Shown: positions 1 through 6,927 of the stretch, piece by piece
Layout of the letters: each line of letters starts with the position of its first letter
Numbering within the stretch: position 1 is the first letter of the stretch
Assembly (NCBI GenBank): GCA_017651065.1
Contig: JAGCDP010000051.1
Coordinates: 1 to 48,670, forward strand
Direction of reading: 5' to 3'
Source: Treponema sp.
Lineage (GTDB): Bacteria > Spirochaetota > Spirochaetia > Treponematales > Treponemataceae
Length of the DNA stretch: 48,670 nucleotides
Made by a program: the position numbers and the translations under genes
The notes under the pieces: model-generated
What the model was told of the DNA's origin: nothing
The model's input: only the letters and a program-made list of their open reading frames with translations
The model's database searches: none

Positions 1-108
1 CCCCCCATCATTAGTTCCATTAACAGCATTAGAACAGGCAAAAATAGTAAGAAGCACTGTGAATAGAAGGGTTGCCTTAAAAAACTTTTTGATAGAATTA
101 TTAAACAT
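1..108 (-). CDS. Partial lipoprotein (N-terminus only)
   Basis: The reverse strand from 108 down to the window edge encodes 36 residues starting MFNNSIKKFF, followed by a hydrophobic stretch and the lipobox TIFA-C (Cys at about residue 25). A type II signal peptide is therefore visible and the mature protein should be a membrane-anchored lipoprotein. A purine-rich AGGGAGA lies just upstream of the ATG and a sigma70-like promoter is present further up. Function cannot be told because the body of the gene lies outside the window. Confidence 0.75.
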   Translation of the reverse strand, partial: MFNNSIKKFFKATLLFTVLLTIFACSNAVNGTNDGG

Positions 109-177
109 TTTGTTCTCCCTGGGTCTTGAATTCATAGCAAATCCAAAGACTCAATTTTACTTTTTAATTTATATTAT

Positions 178-205
178 TGTATAGTACATTTTAAACAACT
201 GTCAA
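178..205 (-). promoter_or_regulatory. Sigma70-type promoter of the partial lipoprotein gene
   Basis: On the minus strand TTGACA (205-200) is followed after 16 bases by TATACA (183-178), about 70 bases upstream of the ATG at 108. Confidence 0.6.
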
Positions 206-240
206 CAAATTATTAATCGCAAAAATTATCAAGAATCAAA

Positions 241-270
241 ATGACAGCGGTGGTAAAATTATCGTATAAT
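241..270 (+). promoter_or_regulatory. Promoter of the AraC-GyrB-like gene
   Basis: ATGACA (241-246), 18-base spacer, then TATAAT (265-270). The -10 ends only 16 bases before the ATG at 287, so the transcript would have a very short leader beginning inside the Shine-Dalgarno stretch GGAGGAG (274-280). Confidence 0.55.
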
Positions 271-286
271 TTTGGAGGAGCCAGAT

Positions 287-1186
287 ATGGATGATTTTAA
301 ACCGCTGTTTGAATATGTTGAAAAAAACATTGAAAGCAAACTTGAGCTAAAGGAACTCGCAGATTTTATGGGCTACAGTCCTTTTTACATCAGTAGAAAG
401 TTTATGGATCTTTACGGCATTCCGATTACCGCTTATGTGCGAATCAGGAAGCTGCAATATTCTATAAAGGATTTGCTTGACGGTATGAAAGTGATTGATG
501 TTGCCATGAAATATTCCTTTGAATCTCACGAAGGTTTTTCTAGATCGTTCAAAAGTTTATTCGGTTCATCTCCAAAAGATATCAAAAACTATTTGCAAGA
601 GTACGACATTCCGGAGGTTGAACTTTTTGCAAATTGTAAAACCAAATCTTTGGAGGAAGAAAAAATGACTTTGAGCGATGACATGCACAAAATGATTTTC
701 ACGATTCTTGGGAATTCGTTTGAAGAGCTGGCTGCAGGCTTTTGTGCTAAAATTGAGCTTAGTCTGCTGCCTGATAATTGCCTTAAGATTTTTGATGATG
801 GCCGCGGAATCAAACTGGATGACGATGGAGTGATTCACGAAGAAGTCCTGCAGAATCTTTTTTCGGGTAAGCCCATTACAAAACTTGAGTATGCCCAGAT
901 GGGTGACCTTCCCTTTGATGACCTTAAACTTGTAAACTCCCTTTGCGAAAAGCTTACAATAACCGTCTGGCGAAACGGAAAAATCTACGAACAGGATTAC
1001 ATCCGCGGAGTTCCACAGCATGCTGTTACAAGTAAAAATAATGATTCTACAATCCAGCACGGAACTCAGATTATCCTTAAGCCGGATACTTCGATTTTTG
1101 AAGACACAGCCTTCAGCAAAGAAAAGCTGCTCGTCTGGCTAACCGAAAACTATTCCAACCTGAAGAATAAGGTGAGGATAGATTAG
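287..1186 (+). CDS. AraC-type HTH fused to degenerate GyrB-like GHKL ATPase domain
   Basis: Start chosen at ATG 287 with GGAGGAG at 274-280; an upstream TTG at 272 lies on the ribosome site. Residues about 5-102 are an AraC/XylS double helix-turn-helix, placed unusually at the N-terminus. Residues about 125-299 resemble the GyrB/ParE ATPase domain: an N-box-like stretch (TILGNSFEELAAGFC), the DDGRGI motif at 170-175, a GKIYEQ...GVPQ segment matching the GyrB GKIHRQ...GVPQ region, then a HGTQI...KPD strand. The general-base Glu before the N-box is Thr, and the glycine-rich ATP lid (GGLHGVG in GyrB) reads GDLPFDD. It probably binds, if anything, a nucleotide or other ligand without turnover and acts as a ligand-responsive regulator (inference). 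Confidence 0.8.
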   Translation: MDDFKPLFEYVEKNIESKLELKELADFMGYSPFYISRKFMDLYGIPITAYVRIRKLQYSIKDLLDGMKVIDVAMKYSFESHEGFSRSFKSLFGSSPKDIKNYLQEYDIPEVELFANCKTKSLEEEKMTLSDDMHKMIFTILGNSFEELAAGFCAKIELSLLPDNCLKIFDDGRGIKLDDDGVIHEEVLQNLFSGKPITKLEYAQMGDLPFDDLKLVNSLCEKLTITVWRNGKIYEQDYIRGVPQHAVTSKNNDSTIQHGTQIILKPDTSIFEDTAFSKEKLLVWLTENYSNLKNKVRID

Positions 1187-1252
1187 AATATCAAAAAGAG
1201 AATCAAATTATCATATGAATAATGTGCTGATTTTCGTATAATGTAAAATCTG

Positions 1253-1280
1253 TTGACAAAACCACAATATGGGATAAAAT
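1253..1280 (+). promoter_or_regulatory. Promoter of the DUF4143 ATPase gene
   Basis: TTGACA (1253-1258), 16-base spacer, TAAAAT (1275-1280). The TTG could be misread as a start codon of the downstream gene but is better explained as the -35 box. Confidence 0.65.
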
Positions 1281-1324
1281 ATAATAAGACTTTGGATTGT
1301 CCCATGGTTAAAAAGGTGGTGTCT

Positions 1325-2566
1325 ATGGATTATGTTAATCGTCATGCAGAAGTAACAATTAGAAGGCTTGCAAACTCTTATCCTAGTGTTCTGGTAACTG
1401 GCGCTCGTCAGACAGGAAAAACAACTCTCTTAAAGAAAATAACAAAAACTCATAAAGTTCCTTATATCACTTTTGATGATCCAATGGAAGAAACATCTGC
1501 AAAGACCGATCCAAAAACATTTATAGAATTACACCCGGAACCTTGTATATTTGACGAAGTTCAATATGTCCCTGATTTGTTCCGTTATCTTAAAATTGAA
1601 ATTGATAAAAATCGTCATAACAGTATGTATTTTTTTACAGGTAGTCAGCAGTTCAAGCTTATGGAAAAAGCAACAGAAAGTCTTTCTGGTCGCATTGGTA
1701 TTATTCAGCTTTATCCGCTTTCTGCTCGCGAAATCCGTGGTGACAAATTTAGTAATACTTTTATTCCTACAAAAGATTATATTCTTAAAAGAAACAAAAC
1801 TCTGTCTAAAACAAAATACTCAGTACAGGATACTTGGAGCAGGATTTTTCTAGGCGGTTATCCAGAAGTAATCAAAGGAAATGTCTCTCCAAAAGATTTT
1901 TATGCCAGCTACCTTAAAACTTATATTGAACGTGATATCCGTAATCTTACACAGGTTGCGGATGAAACACAGTTTCTCCAATTTATAACTGTAGCTGCAG
2001 CAAGAACAAGCCAACTTGTAAATTATCAGGATATGGCAAAAGAATGTGGAATTAGTGAAGTGACTGCAAAAAAATGGTTGTCTTTGCTTGTTACGAGTGG
2101 ACTTGTTTACCTGCTTAAACCATATGCTGTAAATGTTGAAAAACGCGTCGTAAAAACACCAAAACTTTATTTTATGGACACAGGTCTTGCTGCATATCTT
2201 ACACGATGGACTAGTCCTGAAGTTATGAGAAACGGAGCAATGGCAGGAGCTTTCTTTGAAACTTATGTTGTCAGTGAAATAATAAAATCTTTTACAAATA
2301 ATGGAGAAGATGCTCCTCTATACTTTTATCGAGACAAGGACAAAGTAGAAATAGATTTGCTTATTGAAGAAAACAACACGCTTTATCCAATTGAAATAAA
2401 AAAGACCGCTTCTCCAAATGCAGAAGATGCAAAGAACCTGTACATCACCAATCGCCTTAAAAATATTCAGATTGGACAAAATATAATTATTTGCAATAGC
2501 GACAAAGTCTTCTCAATTCAGAAAGGCGAAGTTATGGCTCTCGCAATTCCTGTAGAGTTTTTGTAA
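1325..2566 (+). CDS. AAA-type ATPase with C-terminal DUF4143 (archaeal-ATPase-like family)
   Basis: About 413 residues. The N-terminal part has Walker A (TGARQTGKTTLL), a Walker B-like stretch (PCIFDEVQ) and a sensor-like FTGSQQF. The C-terminal half has the DUF4143 region, with conserved KLYFMDTGLAAYL and a PD-(D/E)xK-like VEIDLLIEE...YPIEIKK segment. Family members are widespread in gut and oral bacteria and occur as stand-alone genes of unknown role; a nuclease-like C-terminus has been suggested. Start 1325 is preceded by AAAGGTGG; an in-frame ATG at 1304 is possible. Monocistronic with its own promoter. Confidence 0.85.
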   Translation: MDYVNRHAEVTIRRLANSYPSVLVTGARQTGKTTLLKKITKTHKVPYITFDDPMEETSAKTDPKTFIELHPEPCIFDEVQYVPDLFRYLKIEIDKNRHNSMYFFTGSQQFKLMEKATESLSGRIGIIQLYPLSAREIRGDKFSNTFIPTKDYILKRNKTLSKTKYSVQDTWSRIFLGGYPEVIKGNVSPKDFYASYLKTYIERDIRNLTQVADETQFLQFITVAAARTSQLVNYQDMAKECGISEVTAKKWLSLLVTSGLVYLLKPYAVNVEKRVVKTPKLYFMDTGLAAYLTRWTSPEVMRNGAMAGAFFETYVVSEIIKSFTNNGEDAPLYFYRDKDKVEIDLLIEENNTLYPIEIKKTASPNAEDAKNLYITNRLKNIQIGQNIIICNSDKVFSIQKGEVMALAIPVEFL

Positions 2567-2619
2567 TTGAACTGCTTATTGCGTTGAGCTTTTAGTCATT
2601 ACACTTTAGCTTCAGTTAA

Positions 2620-2861
2620 ATGGAGCCGAAAGTCGGAACCATGGATAGCGCGGTTCTTGCCGTAGGCAAAAATGGCCCAAGAGAATATACTTTAAAAAAA
2701 GAGGTGACCTTGAAAATCTTGGCGGCGACAGCAAGTACACAAAAACAATTGTCTGCCCTGACGGCTGCGTTATTTTCAAGTTAACGGCAAAACCTCTTGG
2801 AAATGAAAACTTTCACAAAGGAAAATTCTGGAGCTATCCGGATCAGACACAAAAAAGTTGA
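2620..2861 (+). pseudogene. Frameshifted remnant of an unrecognised gene
   Basis: A plausible coding stretch starts at ATG 2620 and reads MEPKVGTMDS...NGPREYTLKK. It is then out of frame at a run of seven A (2694-2700) and continues in the next frame as RGDLENLGGDSK...FWSYPDQTQKS to TGA 2859-2861. One extra A in the run would restore an 80-residue product. There is no clear ribosome site and I do not recognise the family. It fills most of the 326-base gap between the ATPase gene and 2893; its stop codon overlaps the -35 box of the next gene. It may be a decayed gene, a sequencing error in a homopolymer, or slippage. Confidence 0.45.
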
Positions 2862-2886
2862 TAAATCCCCTTCATTAAAGTATTAT
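2858..2886 (+). promoter_or_regulatory. Promoter giving a predicted leaderless mRNA (2893 gene)
   Basis: TTGATA (2858-2863), 17-base spacer, TATTAT (2881-2886), then six bases TTAAAC and the ATG at 2893. The expected transcription start coincides with the A of the ATG, and no Shine-Dalgarno is present. Confidence 0.6.
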
Positions 2887-2892
2887 TTAAAC

Positions 2893-3564
2893 ATGAATGC
2901 AAAGCTTTTCTTTTTAGCCTTGGCTAAGTTTTTTTGTGGCGTAATTTTGATGGGGGTCTTGCTTTTTGTTCCTGCAGGAAGCTTTAGGTTTATGGGTGCC
3001 TGGCTTTTGCTGGGAATACTTTTTATTCCTATGTTTGCTGCCGGTATTGTAATGATGTTCAAAAATCCTGAGCTTTTGAAAAAACGTCTGAATGCAAAGG
3101 AAGAACAAAAAGAGCAGAAGTCCGTAATTGCCCTTAGCGGAATAATGTTCCTGGCAGCCTTTATTGTTGCAGGTTTGAACTTCCGTTTTGGATGGATCAT
3201 TTTGCCGGACCTGGTTTCTTATATCGCCGCCGGCATTTTCTTACTTGCTTACATCTTGTATGCAGAAGTTCTTCGCGAAAACACATATCTTTCGCGCACT
3301 ATAGAAGTTCAGGAAAATCAGAAGGTTATTGATACCGGTCTTTATGGAATTGTGCGTCATCCAATGTATATGAGCACGTTGTTTTTGTTCCTTGCAATGC
3401 CGCTTGTTCTTGGTTCAATTATTTCATTTGCAATTACGCTTTTGTATTTTCCGATTATTGCAAAAAGAATTAAGAACGAAGAAAAGGTTCTGGAAGAAGG
3501 CCTGCCAGGCTACAAAGAATACAAACAGAAAGTCCGCTTTAGAGTTATTCCGTTTATCTGGTAA
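2893..3564 (+). CDS. Isoprenylcysteine carboxyl methyltransferase-like (ICMT/PEMT) membrane protein
   Basis: 223 residues with about five hydrophobic segments and the C-terminal signature of the ICMT/phospholipid methyltransferase family: GLYGIVRHPMYMS followed by a hydrophobic stretch and E-x-x-L-x-x-x-LPGYKEYKQKVRFR. These proteins use S-adenosylmethionine at the membrane; the bacterial substrate is usually unknown. Start placed at ATG 2893, the first Met before the first membrane segment, because a canonical promoter ends six bases upstream. An upstream in-frame ATG at 2797 would lie within the remnant gene and before the promoter. Confidence 0.8.
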   Translation: MNAKLFFLALAKFFCGVILMGVLLFVPAGSFRFMGAWLLLGILFIPMFAAGIVMMFKNPELLKKRLNAKEEQKEQKSVIALSGIMFLAAFIVAGLNFRFGWIILPDLVSYIAAGIFLLAYILYAEVLRENTYLSRTIEVQENQKVIDTGLYGIVRHPMYMSTLFLFLAMPLVLGSIISFAITLLYFPIIAKRIKNEEKVLEEGLPGYKEYKQKVRFRVIPFIW

Positions 3565-3579
3565 CTCAACAGCAAATTA

Positions 3580-3608
3580 TTGAAAAATCCGTTTTTTTAG
3601 ACTATCAT
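3580..3608 (+). promoter_or_regulatory. Promoter giving a predicted leaderless mRNA (3615 gene)
   Basis: TTGAAA (3580-3585), 17-base spacer, TATCAT (3603-3608), then TTAAAC and ATG 3615. The arrangement and the six-base gap are the same as at the 2893 gene. Confidence 0.6.
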
Positions 3609-3614
3609 TTAAAC

Positions 3615-3917
3615 ATGTCATCGTATTATTTCTTTATAGTTTTCATCCTCTGCATCTATCTTCCTATGATACATAGCAGGAGACGAAGACACAGACAGCT
3701 TAGAAGAAGAACAAGAAAAGGAGAAAAATTTATGGCACCAAAAATGCTTTCGGAATGTATTGGAAAACAAGTAACTATCTATATCGAAGGTGGCTTAGGT
3801 GGTTATGTTGCTACAGTTCTTGCTGTAGAAGACAACTTCATCAAGATTGAAGACAAAAAAAATATCAGATATGTAAATGCTGATATGGTTACCGAAGTTA
3901 GACTCGCCAAAGAATGA
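3615..3917 (+). CDS. Small membrane-anchored protein with DUF6897-like C-terminal domain
   Basis: 100 residues. One N-terminal transmembrane segment (about residues 3-19) is followed by a very basic stretch rich in Arg (about 22-36), then a compact beta-rich domain: LSECIGKQVTIYIEG...TVLAVEDNFIKIED...YVNADMVTEVRL. The last part resembles small SH3/Sm-like barrel proteins described as DUF6897; this is recalled rather than tested. The basic linker suggests a cytoplasmic-side-positive anchor. An internal ATG at 3732 preceded by AGGAGAAAAA would give a soluble 61-residue form, so two products are possible. Function unknown. Confidence 0.65.
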   Translation: MSSYYFFIVFILCIYLPMIHSRRRRHRQLRRRTRKGEKFMAPKMLSECIGKQVTIYIEGGLGGYVATVLAVEDNFIKIEDKKNIRYVNADMVTEVRLAKE

Positions 3918-3953
3918 TTATCCTTGAAACACAGTCTTTCAACTTTAAGGAAA

Positions 3954-4916
3954 ATGAAATACGCAATCATATCAGATATTCATGGAAACCTTCCGGCTCT
4001 GCAGGCTGTGCTCGAGGATGCAAAAAATCAAAATGTCTCTCATTATCTTTTTGTTGGGGATTATTGCCTTAGCGGGCCCTGGCCTAATGAATGCATGGAA
4101 ACAATCAGAGCTATTCCAAACAAAACAGTTATCCGCGGGAATGAAGAAAAGTACATTGAAGATCTTGTTGGAAAAGACCCTTCGCAATGGACAGACGGGC
4201 AGATGCAGATTTCTTATTGGAATTATAAAAACATAAAACAGGATAATCGTGAGTATATGCTGCAGCTCCCACATACTGCTGATTTTGAATGCAACGGGAT
4301 TCCTGTTCATATGGCACATTCTTCTATGACTTTTGTGGGAACTTACCCGTTTTATACATGGAATTCGGTAGTAGTTGCAAACAGGAACACACAGCCGGGG
4401 GCAGATCCGCAACGATTTCTGGACGAAATTCACGCTGAATGGGACAATGATCCTCAATTTCAAGAATGTGTTTCAAAATTAGATAAAGGTATTTATATTT
4501 TTGGGCATGCACATATTCAGTGGTCGTATAAGGTAAAAGAAAAAGATGTGTATTTGATAAACCCTGGTTCCTGCGGGCTTCCGTTAGACGGCAAAAAAGA
4601 CAGCATGCCTTATACAATTCTTGAAATCACTGATGACGGAAAAGTGAGCATAGAAGAAAAAAGAGTTCCTTTTGATAAGGCTTCATATATCAATTCTTTG
4701 AGGCAGTCGGACCAGTATAAACAGGCAAGAGTGTGGACCGAGCTTATTATTGAGGAGCTTTCTACATGCCGTGAACGGTTATATTTTTTCCTGGCCTTTG
4801 TAAAAGAATATGCAGAGAAGATTGGTGATGAACGAAGACCATACGCACTTGATACCTGGGAAAAAGCCTATGAAGCTTATGTTCTAAATACTGTCCCTGA
4901 TAATTTTCCAGTCTAA
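3954..4916 (+). CDS. Metallophosphoesterase (YfcE/ApaH-like fold)
   Basis: 320 residues. Metal-ligand motifs are in order: DIHGN near the N-terminus, GDYCLSGPWPNE, RGNEEKY (GNHE equivalent), MAHSS and FGHAHIQW. The Asp/His set of a calcineurin-like phosphoesterase is therefore complete. The family hydrolyses phosphodiesters or phosphomonoesters; the substrate is unknown. An extra C-terminal part of about 80 residues is present. Start at ATG 3954 after TTTAAGGAA. The 3' end overlaps the convergent HAD gene by 33 bases. Confidence 0.85.
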   Translation: MKYAIISDIHGNLPALQAVLEDAKNQNVSHYLFVGDYCLSGPWPNECMETIRAIPNKTVIRGNEEKYIEDLVGKDPSQWTDGQMQISYWNYKNIKQDNREYMLQLPHTADFECNGIPVHMAHSSMTFVGTYPFYTWNSVVVANRNTQPGADPQRFLDEIHAEWDNDPQFQECVSKLDKGIYIFGHAHIQWSYKVKEKDVYLINPGSCGLPLDGKKDSMPYTILEITDDGKVSIEEKRVPFDKASYINSLRQSDQYKQARVWTELIIEELSTCRERLYFFLAFVKEYAEKIGDERRPYALDTWEKAYEAYVLNTVPDNFPV

Positions 4917-5477
4917 ACAACGTTTGAAATTTGAGTTTGGAAATTCACATTCACGGTTCCACGGGCGGTCAAAAACCATAACCTTAAGATTTGGCATATG
5001 GTTAAATAACTTGAATGCATCCGGCGAATCTTCTACAGCATAATCAAAATGCATTTTGTAATAGTCTTCAAGTTCAAGACTGAAGGTGCTGCCTTTTAAA
5101 AAGGTATCTCGTCCATATTTATTCAGGCAGTATAAATTTACGCGTTCAAGTCCATGTTCATTAAGCCAGGTTCTTGAAGCATCATAAGCAGTAGAAGCGC
5201 GGCCGGTTATAATCTTTACATCATGGCCTTGGTCAATCCATTCATTAAGAGTCTGAACAGCTCCCGGAGTTTCTTCAAAAGACAAAAGAGATTCAGGCTT
5301 GTGGGCAATAATCATCATTTTTTCATAATCTTCATCAGACAAAGAAAATGACTTTTGCAAATTAAAATATCTGATTTTCTCGTAAGGAATATCAAGGCCA
5401 AAAAGGTCAACAATCAGCTTAGAAAAATAACGTGCAGTTTCGCACAGACAATCATCAAAATCAACGTAAATGTTCAT
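4884..5477 (-). CDS. HAD-superfamily 5'(3')-deoxyribonucleotidase-like protein
   Basis: 197 residues. HAD motif I is DFDDCL (Asp6 and Asp8), motif II is IITGRAS, and the C-terminal acidic motif is AVEDSPDAF. Layout and length fit the NT5C-type 5'-nucleotidases that dephosphorylate deoxynucleoside monophosphates. ATG at 5477 lies six bases after a TATAAT and has no Shine-Dalgarno, so a leaderless mRNA is predicted. The 3' end overlaps the preceding phosphoesterase gene on the other strand. Confidence 0.75.
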   Translation of the reverse strand: MNIYVDFDDCLCETARYFSKLIVDLFGLDIPYEKIRYFNLQKSFSLSDEDYEKMMIIAHKPESLLSFEETPGAVQTLNEWIDQGHDVKIITGRASTAYDASRTWLNEHGLERVNLYCLNKYGRDTFLKGSTFSLELEDYYKMHFDYAVEDSPDAFKLFNHMPNLKVMVFDRPWNRECEFPNSNFKRCLDWKIIRDSI

Positions 5478-5483
5478 ATGTGT

Positions 5484-5489
5484 ATTATA
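5484..5489 (-). promoter_or_regulatory. Extended -10 promoter of the HAD nucleotidase gene
   Basis: On the minus strand TGCTATAAT is followed by six bases (ACACAT) and the ATG at 5477. The -35 is poor, but the TGn extension is present. Confidence 0.5.
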
Positions 5490-5560
5490 GCAGAAAATGC
5501 CGGGCGAAACACTGTATTAATTCAAAAATCATGCTAAAATAAATTCATAAGGAAAAACAA

Positions 5561-5863
5561 ATGGTAAAACATATTATTTTATGGACATTAAAAGACATGA
5601 GCGATTCTGAAAAAGAATCTGTAAAAAAAGGAATCAAAGAAGGACTCGAAGGGCTTAAAGGAAAAATCCCGGGCCTTGTAGATATCAAAGTAAACGCAAC
5701 AGGAAGGCTCCCATCTTCAACTGCAGATTTAATGCTGGACTCAACCTTTGAATCGGAAGAAGCGCTCAAAGGTTATTCAAAACATCCTGAACATGTGGCT
5801 GTGGCAGATACAAAAGTTAGACCTTTTACTGCATCGCGTGCCTGTCTGGATTTTGAAATTTAA
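5561..5863 (+). CDS. Dabb-family stress-responsive alpha/beta-barrel protein
   Basis: 100 residues beginning MVKHIILWTLKD and containing the ferredoxin-like Dabb pattern: an N-terminal strand with a conserved His, a central LPGLVDIKV-like segment, a DLMLDSTFESEEAL strand-helix and the C-terminal HPEHVAVAD near RPFTASR. Dabb proteins form dimeric barrels; most bacterial ones have no known substrate. AAGGAAAAACAA precedes the ATG. The secreted protein gene follows after 28 bases and may be co-transcribed. Confidence 0.8.
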   Translation: MVKHIILWTLKDMSDSEKESVKKGIKEGLEGLKGKIPGLVDIKVNATGRLPSSTADLMLDSTFESEEALKGYSKHPEHVAVADTKVRPFTASRACLDFEI

Positions 5864-5891
5864 AACACAAAGTGACATTTTGGAGGAAAAA

Positions 5892-6899
5892 ATGAAAAAA
5901 ATAATTGTATTTATTCTGTCTGTTTTTTTAAGTACCGGTTTGTTTGCTCAGATGACCTTTATGGATTTGAATGACCTCGCCGGACTTGGTGTCGTTTATC
6001 GTGAAAGCAACGGAAACTTTATTAATCTTGTAAACATTGGAACCGGCTACATGGTACGTTACAGAGATATGGAAAATCAGACTGCATGTACCGCAACTGT
6101 AAATATCACAAAAGGCTTCATGACATCTATTGAATTGATTGAAATGAATGAAGGCACAGAGGAAGATTTCAACAAAATCTTAAAGCCAAAGCTTTCGAAT
6201 CTTTTTTTCTATACAGACATGAACATGAGGGCCCAGCTTCCTGGAAGTTTTGTAAGTAAAAAAACTGACCTTGACGGCAACGTTATAAGATCTGGCTTAG
6301 TTGATTTCTTTGTTCCTATTACAAATCTGATCTGGGAAAAAGATGAAAATGAAAATATCATTACAGAATGTATTCAGTTTGGCTCACTTTCTCCAAATGA
6401 ATTATCATACTTTTTAGACTCTGCAGACATCCCGGCTCCGGTAATCCGCGAAATGAACAAGGTAAAGGTAAAAAAATCTGCAAAGGTTAAATACAACAAT
6501 TTCCAATTGCAGCTTCCAAAAAATTATGTTCTTGACGGTCAGTATTATGTTTTGCCGGATACAACAAAAATGGATTCTGTAATTTATACCGAAAAATTTT
6601 CATTAGCAGATTACGGTTACGCAGATTATTATACATATATTCTGGGAGACATGTTGTCTACTTCAATGAATGCCTGCGTTGTTCCAACATCATACAAAAT
6701 GGAAAAAATCGGTAATGCTATTGTTGTAACTTATGATGCAATAACTTATCAATACTGGGAATTGAACACAATAAAACTCTGCTTCTTTTCAGAAGACGGA
6801 GAAAACTTTGATGTTTTAAGAATCAACGGTTATTCATCGTTCATCGAAAAGAACATTGACATGATTAATAAAATCATAGAAACTGCAAAGGTTTTATAG
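5892..6899 (+). CDS. Secreted protein of unknown function
   Basis: 335 residues from ATG 5892, preceded by TGGAGGAAAAA. The N-terminus is a type I signal peptide (KK, hydrophobic core, STGLFA-Q cleavage). No Cys lipobox. The rest is mixed alpha/beta with no recognised domain; the C-terminal half (from about residue 195) reads like a compact globular domain with KMDSVIYTEKFSL and a Tyr-rich strand. Probably periplasmic. The longer upstream reading in this frame overlaps the Dabb gene and is rejected. Confidence 0.6.
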   Translation: MKKIIVFILSVFLSTGLFAQMTFMDLNDLAGLGVVYRESNGNFINLVNIGTGYMVRYRDMENQTACTATVNITKGFMTSIELIEMNEGTEEDFNKILKPKLSNLFFYTDMNMRAQLPGSFVSKKTDLDGNVIRSGLVDFFVPITNLIWEKDENENIITECIQFGSLSPNELSYFLDSADIPAPVIREMNKVKVKKSAKVKYNNFQLQLPKNYVLDGQYYVLPDTTKMDSVIYTEKFSLADYGYADYYTYILGDMLSTSMNACVVPTSYKMEKIGNAIVVTYDAITYQYWELNTIKLCFFSEDGENFDVLRINGYSSFIEKNIDMINKIIETAKVL

Positions 6900-6927
6900 T
6901 TCTTTTACCAGCTCGCGTGTAATTGTT

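Noticed and set aside
272..286. TTG start for the AraC-like gene
   Set aside because: It sits on the Shine-Dalgarno of the ATG at 287.
566..1060. Long reverse-strand ORF within the AraC gene
   Set aside because: Shadow of the forward gene; no ribosome site and Cys/Phe-rich composition. The same applies to the reverse ORFs at 3972-4463, 15727-16257, 31970-32602 and 45442-45942.
1253..1324. TTG 1253 as start of the DUF4143 ATPase
   Set aside because: This TTG is part of a TTGACA -35 box; the ATG at 1325 has a ribosome site and fits the family's start.
2797..2892. N-terminal extension of the ICMT-like protein
   Set aside because: The extension overlaps the remnant gene and includes the promoter; it is hydrophilic and unlike the family.
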